A stretch of 7,991 nucleotides of DNA, taken from positions 1 to 7,991 of the forward strand of contig CALBOT010000065.1 of assembly GCA_937896695.1 (NCBI GenBank), given 5' to 3'. Positions 4,459 to 7,991 of this stretch are shown piece by piece. This DNA comes from an uncultured Candidatus Nitrosopelagicus sp. GTDB taxonomy: Archaea > Thermoproteota > Nitrososphaeria > Nitrososphaerales > Nitrosopumilaceae. The notes under the pieces were generated by a model. It did not search any database. It had not been told where the DNA came from and saw only the letters and a list, made by a program, of their open reading frames with translations. How positions within the stretch are numbered: the stretch's first letter is position 1; every line of letters begins with the position of its first letter. The position numbers and the translations under genes were made by a program.

Positions 4459-4493
4459 GCGCAGTTTCGCGTCTCTCTTACTATAAACTTTTT
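4453..4493 (+). terminator. terminator-like hairpin closing the membrane-protein cassette
   Basis: AGAGAGGCGC (4453-4462) pairs with GCGTCTCTCT (4469-4478) over ten base pairs, including one G-U, with a six-base loop. This is by far the strongest GC hairpin in the window. A TTTTT run (4489-4493) follows ten bases later, so the layout is not a textbook intrinsic terminator; it could also protect the mRNA 3' end. It lies 23 bases past the stop at 4429 and before a new promoter, which supports termination here. Confidence 0.55.
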
Positions 4494-4513
4494 CAAAAAA
4501 AGCTGTCAAAAAA

Positions 4514-4545
4514 TTTGGTAGATTGAGATTTTTTTCTTATTTTTA
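4514..4545 (+). promoter_or_regulatory. Bacteroidetes-like promoter for the small ORF/phosphatase unit
   Basis: TTTGG (4514-4518), a 19-nt spacer and TATTTTTA (4538-4545) resemble the Bacteroidetes -33 (TTTG) and -7 (TAnnTTTG) elements, with A instead of the final G. The promoter at 5151 has the same spacing and the same final A. It lies in the non-coding stretch 4430-4563, just after the cassette terminator, and leaves a leader of roughly a dozen bases before the ATG at 4564. Confidence 0.5.
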
Positions 4546-4563
4546 TAGTATAAAAAAATAGAT

Positions 4564-4680
4564 ATGAGAATAGTAAGAGAATTCAAATGTGAAATGACCG
4601 GAGATGTTTGTTTAATTATTGCCGATAAAAATGGCGATGAAATGTGTATACTAAAAGAAGATTATTATGGTAGAAAATAA
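4564..4680 (+). CDS. 38-residue ORF overlapping the phosphatase start
   Basis: The ORF reads MRIVREFKCEMTGDVCLIIA followed by DKNGDEMCILKEDYYGRK. It begins 18 bases after a good promoter and runs 14 bases into the phosphatase gene in another frame, a common phage coupling arrangement. The residue pattern looks like two short beta strands around a turn and has three Cys, so it looks like real coding sequence rather than noise. No SD site is visible; the upstream leader is AAAAAAATAG. No function is recognised. It may be a true small protein or a leader peptide that brings ribosomes to the next start. Confidence 0.5.
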   Translation: MRIVREFKCEMTGDVCLIIADKNGDEMCILKEDYYGRK

Positions 4681-5131
4681 ATGGGTAATATTTGACTTAG
4701 ATGGTACATTAGCTGATATAGAAGATAGAAGGCAACTATGTACAAAAGAAAATGGTAAAATGGATTGGGATAAATTCTTTGATCCAAAAAATATTGATTT
4801 AGATAAACCAAAACAAGATGTAATTATGATGGCACAGGCTTTAGCAGAAATAGGATATATGGTTGCAATATTTTCTGGTAGAAGTAAATCAACTATTAAT
4901 ACTACAAAGATGTGGTTGAACAAATATAAAGTTCCATACCATATATTAAAATTGCGTCCAGAAAAACATCCTTTTAAATTTATGCCAGATGACAAATTAA
5001 AATTACAATGGTTAAATGAAATGGATTGGAAAGATGATGTTGTTGCAGTATTTGATGATAGAGATAAAGTAGTCAATATGTGGAGAGAAATTGGTTTAAC
5101 TTGTATGCAAGTAGCACCAGGAAACTTTTAA
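4667..5131 (+). CDS. HAD-family polynucleotide 3'-phosphatase (PseT/PNKP phosphatase domain only)
   Basis: The 154-residue protein carries all HAD motifs: IFDLDGTLAD with nucleophile Asp10 and acid/base Asp12; IFSGR with Ser70; a lysine in DDKLKLQW (Lys110); and VFDDRDKVVNMWREIGL with Asp130/Asp131. The tail VFDDR-x-x-VV-x-MWR-x-x-G-L-x(3)-QV-x-x-G-x-F closely matches the phosphatase half of T4 polynucleotide kinase/phosphatase (PseT), which removes 3'-phosphates from RNA or DNA ends so that ligases can seal them. T4 PseT also has an N-terminal P-loop kinase domain; here the protein starts two residues before the phosphatase core, so the kinase is missing or is encoded elsewhere. The product is predicted to be cytoplasmic. 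Other nucleotide-directed HAD substrates cannot be ruled out. Confidence 0.85.
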   Translation: MVENKWVIFDLDGTLADIEDRRQLCTKENGKMDWDKFFDPKNIDLDKPKQDVIMMAQALAEIGYMVAIFSGRSKSTINTTKMWLNKYKVPYHILKLRPEKHPFKFMPDDKLKLQWLNEMDWKDDVVAVFDDRDKVVNMWREIGLTCMQVAPGNF

Positions 5132-5135
5132 AAAC

Positions 5136-5147
5136 TTTTCATGAAAA
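5136..5147 (+). other. short palindrome after the phosphatase gene
   Basis: TTTTCATGAAAA is a perfect 12-bp palindrome five bases past the stop at 5131. It could form only a weak AT hairpin and is followed by an A-run instead of a T-run. A related string, CTTTTTCAAAAAAAG (4488-4502), precedes the promoter at 4514, so it may belong to the upstream region of this promoter type instead of being a terminator. Confidence 0.3.
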
Positions 5148-5150
5148 AAA

Positions 5151-5182
5151 TTAGGACTTACGAGAAAAAGTTTTTATATTTA
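5151..5182 (+). promoter_or_regulatory. Bacteroidetes-like promoter for the 5211-7991 gene run
   Basis: TTAGG (5151-5155), a 19-nt spacer and TATATTTA (5175-5182) match the arrangement at 4514-4545 base for base in spacing. The -7 element fits Bacteroidetes TAnnTTTG except for the last base. A leader of about 20 A/T-rich bases follows, ending AAAAAAATTAAAA before the ATG at 5211, with no SD site. Confidence 0.5.
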
Positions 5183-5210
5183 TATATTATTAATCATAAA
5201 AAAATTAAAA

Positions 5211-5414
5211 ATGGCATATTATACAGCTAAGGTTAGAATCGCAGTAGATTCAGGAAATAAAGTAAAAAAGGTAACAGAAATGTATTTAGTAAATGCAAAA
5301 TCTGTAACTCATGCGGAAGCAATGGTAACAAAAGACTTTGAAGGAGATGGAGTTGACTTTGAAGTTAAAGCAGTATCTAACTCCAAGATTATTAAAGTAA
5401 TCGAAAACAACTAA
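5211..5414 (+). CDS. DUF4494-like small protein
   Basis: The 67 residues read as a compact alpha/beta fold: YYTAKVRIAVDSGNKVKKVT, then EMYLVNAKSVTHAEAMVTKD, then FEVKAVSNSKIIKVIEN. The core (V)-TE-x-YLV-x-A-x-S-x-T-x-AEA-x-(V/I), followed by a strand and a late (I/V)KxA(x)-S-K-I, matches the DUF4494 pattern, a small family found mainly in Bacteroidetes and their phages and of unknown function. It is shorter than bacterial members, which carry a longer tail. The leader, with no SD site, is almost the same as that of the next gene (AAAAATTAAAA-ATGGC), as expected if translation starts on A-rich sequence in a Bacteroidetes host. It is first in the run behind the promoter at 5151. Confidence 0.6.
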   Translation: MAYYTAKVRIAVDSGNKVKKVTEMYLVNAKSVTHAEAMVTKDFEGDGVDFEVKAVSNSKIIKVIENN

Positions 5415-5442
5415 AAATTAAATAATAATTAAAAATTAAAAA

Positions 5443-5865
5443 ATGGCAAATTCGAAAGTTAAATATCACGTTGGTGATAAAGTAGTAGTCAGAACTAAAT
5501 ATTTTAAATCTGATGAATCAAAATTACAGGTAGCATTAGTTACTAATGTTAATCCTGCAGGTAAGTTAAATTCTAGAACTTACGATGTAAGAACAGAAGC
5601 TGGTTCTGGTATGATTCAATTAAGTGTTGATAATAAAAAATCAAATCAAACTATTGTATCATCTATAACTGAAGCTTGGATAGCAAATGGTGGAACCAAT
5701 AACATGTTCGTTCATAAGAAACATGGCCATACAAGAGCTAACTTCGCAAAAGATATTAAATTAAGAGCAGATGGAGAAGATATGGATAGTGATACTATGA
5801 TATTAGGTCATTATGAAAAGCATAACAACTTTGTATTTCCAACTCAAGGTCCAAGATCATTTTAA
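5443..5865 (+). CDS. hypothetical protein with SH3/KOW-like N-terminal strands
   Basis: The function is not recognised; the length is 140 residues. Residues 6-63 have a small-barrel look: VKYHVGDKVVVRTKYFKSDE, then VALVTNVNP, RTYDVRTEAGSGMIQLSVD. The V-G-D-x-V-x-V opening followed by V-T-x-V is typical of SH3-like or KOW-like folds, which often bind RNA or protein, but the match is only at fold level. The C-terminal half has a His-rich stretch (MFVHKKHGHTR, about 88-98) and an acidic DGEDMDSD (110-117). There is no SD site; the 28-base gap upstream holds two copies of AAAAATTAAA (5413-5422 and 5431-5440). The stop is followed after one base by the next ATG. Confidence 0.7.
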   Translation: MANSKVKYHVGDKVVVRTKYFKSDESKLQVALVTNVNPAGKLNSRTYDVRTEAGSGMIQLSVDNKKSNQTIVSSITEAWIANGGTNNMFVHKKHGHTRANFAKDIKLRADGEDMDSDTMILGHYEKHNNFVFPTQGPRSF

Positions 5866-5866
5866 T

Positions 5867-6178
5867 ATGAGAGAAGAGATAAAAAAAGCTAGAATAAAAA
5901 AGAAAGTACTTAAACAATATCCAAATGCGCAAGTAACATATACTGATAATGGCGTTCAAATTATGTCTGGTGATATATTTATTGCTGAAGAGTTTTATTT
6001 GCCTGTAACAAATTCTGAAGATAAAGCTTGGGAATATGCTGCATTAGCATGTAGAACTGCTCAGCAATTTAATAGAACACATCCATCAAGAATGGATTTA
6101 TCTGATATTGAAAGTAAAATAAATAGGATCAATCGAAGGAGAGGTCCTAGAGGTAAACGTAAACTAAAAGGTAATTAA
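5867..6178 (+). CDS. hypothetical basic protein, 103 residues
   Basis: The ATG at 5867 was chosen because it lies one base after the previous stop. The longer frame from 5813 would add 18 residues that are just the upstream gene read in another frame. The protein begins MREEIKKARIKKKVLKQYPN, has a beta-like middle (QVTYTDNGVQIMSGDIFIAE), then the helix AWEYAALACRTAQQFNRTHP, and ends in a basic tail, INRRRGPRGKRKLKGN. The basic ends suggest nucleic-acid or ribosome contact (inference). No family is recognised. It is probably translated by coupling with the gene at 5443; the next ATG is two bases past its stop. Confidence 0.7.
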   Translation: MREEIKKARIKKKVLKQYPNAQVTYTDNGVQIMSGDIFIAEEFYLPVTNSEDKAWEYAALACRTAQQFNRTHPSRMDLSDIESKINRINRRRGPRGKRKLKGN

Positions 6179-6180
6179 TT

Positions 6181-6954
6181 ATGGCAAATGAAAAAGATCA
6201 AATTGTAGATCAAAAAGAAGAACTTGTAGAAGTTCAAGAAACACCAGAAACTACAGAAGTAGTTACTGAAGATGCACCTAATGATTTAGGTGACCAGCCA
6301 ATGGAACCTGTTGAAGGATATGTAGATGATTTTCCTGTTTCAGAAGAAGCGTTAGGAGATTTAGATGATAAATATCTTCGTGAAGATCCAATGGTAGTAG
6401 GTTATAAAAGTTTAGAAGAAATGGAAATTGTATATGATTTTGTAGCTTCTAATTTTGATGCGACTCAAGAATCTATATTAGATATAGGTTGTGGTAGAGG
6501 AGACTTTTTAACGCATGTTCAAACTTTATATCAATCAGATGTTAAATATCATGGTATTGATATGAATAAAGTGTTGATAGGTGTTGCAAAAGAATTGAAT
6601 CCAAATGCAAATTTTACAGCAACTAATTTATTTAAATTAGACGGTAATTATGCATCCGATTGGGTAATCAATATAGGAGGATTATCAGTTATGTATGAAC
6701 CTGCAGGTAAAGATTTTTCGCAGATGGATGCATTAAAAAATACAGTTGCAAAAATGCTTGAATTAGCTGATACTGGTATTGTTATTACATTATTGAGTGC
6801 AAATGTTCAAGATGTATTTGACGAACAATATTTAGCATATGATCCAGTTGAAGTCCTAGACTGGGCATTAAATGAATATGGACAATTAGGAGGAAATGTA
6901 AGACTAGATCATAGTATTGCAGATTCCTTATTTACATTAACAATATATAAATAA
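6181..6954 (+). CDS. class I SAM-dependent methyltransferase with acidic N-terminal extension
   Basis: The 257-residue protein has an acidic, low-complexity first 65 residues (EELVEVQETPETTEVVTEDA and similar), probably disordered. The catalytic domain follows: SILDIGCGRGDFL (98-110) is motif I, which binds S-adenosylmethionine; YHGIDMN (123-129) is the second strand with the ribose-binding acidic residue; FTATNLFKL (145-153) and DWVINIGGLSVMYE (160-173) correspond to the next two motifs. The usual (D/N/S)PP(Y/F/W) motif of DNA adenine or N4-cytosine methylases is absent, as is a PC motif for C5 cytosine, so DNA methylation is not indicated. The substrate is unknown and could be a small molecule, RNA cap, sugar or protein. 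It is packed between small genes and has no SD site. Confidence 0.8.
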   Translation: MANEKDQIVDQKEELVEVQETPETTEVVTEDAPNDLGDQPMEPVEGYVDDFPVSEEALGDLDDKYLREDPMVVGYKSLEEMEIVYDFVASNFDATQESILDIGCGRGDFLTHVQTLYQSDVKYHGIDMNKVLIGVAKELNPNANFTATNLFKLDGNYASDWVINIGGLSVMYEPAGKDFSQMDALKNTVAKMLELADTGIVITLLSANVQDVFDEQYLAYDPVEVLDWALNEYGQLGGNVRLDHSIADSLFTLTIYK

Positions 6955-6960
6955 ACAGAC

Positions 6961-7236
6961 ATGAGTGTAAACTTAACAGCGGCGCATGATAAAAAGAAGA
7001 CTCGCCACCTTGGAAAGTATTGGTCATCAATTGACTTTGAATTAAAAGAAAGAGTTAATCCAGATGATTTTAAATACGCAAAAATGAAACCAGTTATTGG
7101 ATCATTAGAAATTGGAGGCAGAAAATTTGATATGACATTTTCTGAACTCAATCAATTAATGAGAACATGTAGCGCAGCAATGGATCAAGCAGATAAAGCT
7201 TATCGTTTAGGTAAATGGGGAGTATCTAGAAAGTAA
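6961..7236 (+). CDS. hypothetical protein, 91 residues
   Basis: No family is recognised. The N-terminus is basic (TAAHDKKKTRHLGKYWSS), the middle has strands (PVIGSLEIGGRKFDMTFSEL) and the C-terminal third is helical (NQLMRTCSAAMDQADKAYRL), ending GKWGVSRK. It is a soluble, mildly basic protein with no membrane segment. The start lies six bases after the methyltransferase stop in AACAGACATG, without an SD site. The stop codon overlaps the next start (TAATG), so the two are probably translated together. The opposite-strand ORF across 6909-7151 is a shadow. Confidence 0.7.
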   Translation: MSVNLTAAHDKKKTRHLGKYWSSIDFELKERVNPDDFKYAKMKPVIGSLEIGGRKFDMTFSELNQLMRTCSAAMDQADKAYRLGKWGVSRK

Positions 7237-7475
7237 TGGGATTTCATAAACGATATATCGACGATGAACAAGTTATTGACATCTATAGAACAAATGGATG
7301 TCAGGCTGTCATTGATTGGTATACAAAAGGAGTTGATGCATTAATATTATCAGGAGATTTATCAGAACGCGTACATACAGCTTTAAATATACTTACAGTA
7401 GATGAAGTACAAGGGTTCAATGTTATTTCAAAAATAATTTCTGATGCATCTTTACAGAAAGGTTTCGAAAATTGA
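7236..7475 (+). CDS. hypothetical protein, 79 residues
   Basis: No family is recognised. The start shares one base with the upstream stop (TAATG at 7234-7238), a classic stop-start coupling. The sequence is predominantly helical: DDEQVIDIYRTNGCQAVIDW, then YTKGVDALILSGDLSERVHT, then ALNILTVDEVQGFNVISKII. It is acidic to neutral and soluble, with no membrane or signal segment. It may form a pair with the 6961 product because of the tight coupling. Confidence 0.7.
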   Translation: MGFHKRYIDDEQVIDIYRTNGCQAVIDWYTKGVDALILSGDLSERVHTALNILTVDEVQGFNVISKIISDASLQKGFEN

Positions 7476-7486
7476 TATTTATATAA
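7475..7486 (+). promoter_or_regulatory. recurrent ATATTTATAT motif before the 7500 gene
   Basis: ATATTTATATAA is the fourth copy of the motif seen at 1120, 2445 and 5176. It overlaps the stop codon of the upstream gene and lies 25 bases before the ATG at 7500, which has its own SD site, AAGAGG (7487-7492). Such a short distance would leave almost no leader, so a promoter role is uncertain. Confidence 0.25.
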
Positions 7487-7499
7487 AAGAGGTAATGGT

Positions 7500-7694
7500 A
7501 TGAAGTATGGTATGTACACAAGAGGGGCTCAAGAAAATGCCCAGCATATTAGTTTGATAGAAATGCCTACATTAGAGCAAGCGGAAGCTTATTTTGCAGG
7601 ACGTAAACAAATGACCTTAGGACAATTCCGTGAATTATTTTTGGTGAGAGAAATAAAAAATTCAACAAAGACGTTATTATATGGAAATAGATAA
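7500..7694 (+). CDS. hypothetical protein, 64 residues
   Basis: No family is recognised. The sequence MKYGMYTRGAQENAQHISLI then EMPTLEQAEAYFAGRKQMTL and GQFRELFLVREI suggests a short strand followed by helices in a small soluble protein. An SD site, AAGAGG (7487-7492), lies seven bases before the ATG, one of the few good ribosome sites in this right-hand run. The final 14 bases overlap the next gene in another frame, suggesting coupling. Confidence 0.65.
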   Translation: MKYGMYTRGAQENAQHISLIEMPTLEQAEAYFAGRKQMTLGQFRELFLVREIKNSTKTLLYGNR

Positions 7695-7991
7695 TATACA
7701 TATAGATGAACAAGATTTTGATATTTTTTTAAATTTACAAAAAAAAGACAAAATTGCTTTTGTATCTGATACTGTATCATACGGTATAGATGCAGCTATG
7801 TCTAAAATAAAGATATTTCCAGAAGATGAAAATGAAATGGAAATGGAATTCGAACCAGATTTTGAAATAGATGAACCAGTTGAGAAAAAATCGTTAGTAC
7901 GCGAATCATTTCAAGATACTGTATATGAAGAACTAATGCATGATAAACATAGAATGAATATTTTAATACTTAATAATTGTATTCATTTAAA
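7681..7991 (+). CDS. acidic protein, 3' end outside window
   Basis: The frame opens at the ATG at 7681, 14 bases before the upstream stop, and stays open for 103 codons to the window edge. It starts MEIDNIHIDEQDFDIFLNLQ, then KKDKIAFVSDTVSYGIDAAM. An acidic stretch of alternating Glu and Met/Phe follows at about residues 48-66 (PEDENEMEMEFEPDFEIDE), and then a helix, SLVRESFQDTVYEELMHDKH. No function is recognised from this part. The acidic linker is similar in style to the acidic segments of the genes at 1152, 1812 and 6181. Confidence 0.7.
   Translation, partial: MEIDNIHIDEQDFDIFLNLQKKDKIAFVSDTVSYGIDAAMSKIKIFPEDENEMEMEFEPDFEIDEPVEKKSLVRESFQDTVYEELMHDKHRMNILILNNCIHL

Noticed and set aside
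5176..5186. ATATTTATA read as a T4 late promoter (TATAAATA) on the minus strand
   Set aside because: No genes on the minus strand would be served; every supported gene is on the plus strand.
5813..5866. Earlier ATG extending the 5867 gene by 18 residues
   Set aside because: The extension is entirely inside the preceding gene, while the ATG at 5867 lies one base after its stop, the spacing typical of this run.
1..7991. tRNA genes, CRISPR arrays or rRNA
   Set aside because: No cloverleaf-like GC stems, regularly spaced repeats or rRNA-like stretches were seen anywhere in the window.

Overview
The window reads as a stretch of a large, AT-rich tailed-phage genome, probably from a virus of a marine or aquatic Bacteroidetes (flavobacterial) host. 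All 20 genes I can support lie on the + strand. They are short, nearly contiguous and often overlap by a few bases. Most have no recognisable function, as is usual in an accessory or late region of a T4-like or jumbo phage. Four things point to a Bacteroidetes host: a histone H1-like (Hc1-type) protein of the Bacteroidetes pattern; a DUF4494-like protein; two promoters resembling the Bacteroidetes -33/-7 type with identical 19-nt spacing; and many starts with an A-rich leader instead of a Shine-Dalgarno (SD) site. A PseT/PNKP-type HAD phosphatase and a DUF3008-type protein fit a phage origin. No terminase, capsid, portal, tail or polymerase gene is visible, so the phage family cannot be fixed from this window.

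Layout. Positions 3-1106 hold a 5'-truncated DUF3008 protein, a 44-residue basic protein and two unknown genes. Positions 1120-2438 hold two acidic, partly paralogous proteins; the first sits behind a hairpin that buries its ribosome binding site. Positions 2482-3585 hold the histone-like protein, a small coiled-coil/membrane protein, and two proteins sharing a lysine/glutamate-rich helical N-terminus that resembles T4 capsid-targeting peptides. Positions 3598-4493 look like a self-contained cassette: sigma-70-like promoter, structured leader, secreted outer-membrane beta-barrel protein, two-helix membrane protein, terminator-like hairpin. Positions 4514-5131 hold a Bacteroidetes-like promoter, a 38-residue ORF and the HAD phosphatase. 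Positions 5151-7991 hold a second such promoter followed by a packed run: DUF4494-like protein, two unknowns, a class I SAM methyltransferase, three small unknowns and a gene that runs off the right edge.

How it may work together (inference). The histone-like and capsid-targeted-like proteins could be DNA-condensing or internal head proteins. The membrane cassette could modify the host envelope during infection. The phosphatase would trim 3'-phosphates on damaged RNA or DNA, for example to repair tRNAs cut by host defences. Strong AGGAG sites appear at only a few genes, and at least two of these lie in predicted RNA structures, which suggests translational control of selected genes. The most distinctive signals are those two leaders, a set of inverted repeats flanking the membrane genes, and an aromatic residue every four positions across 29 residues of one acidic protein.
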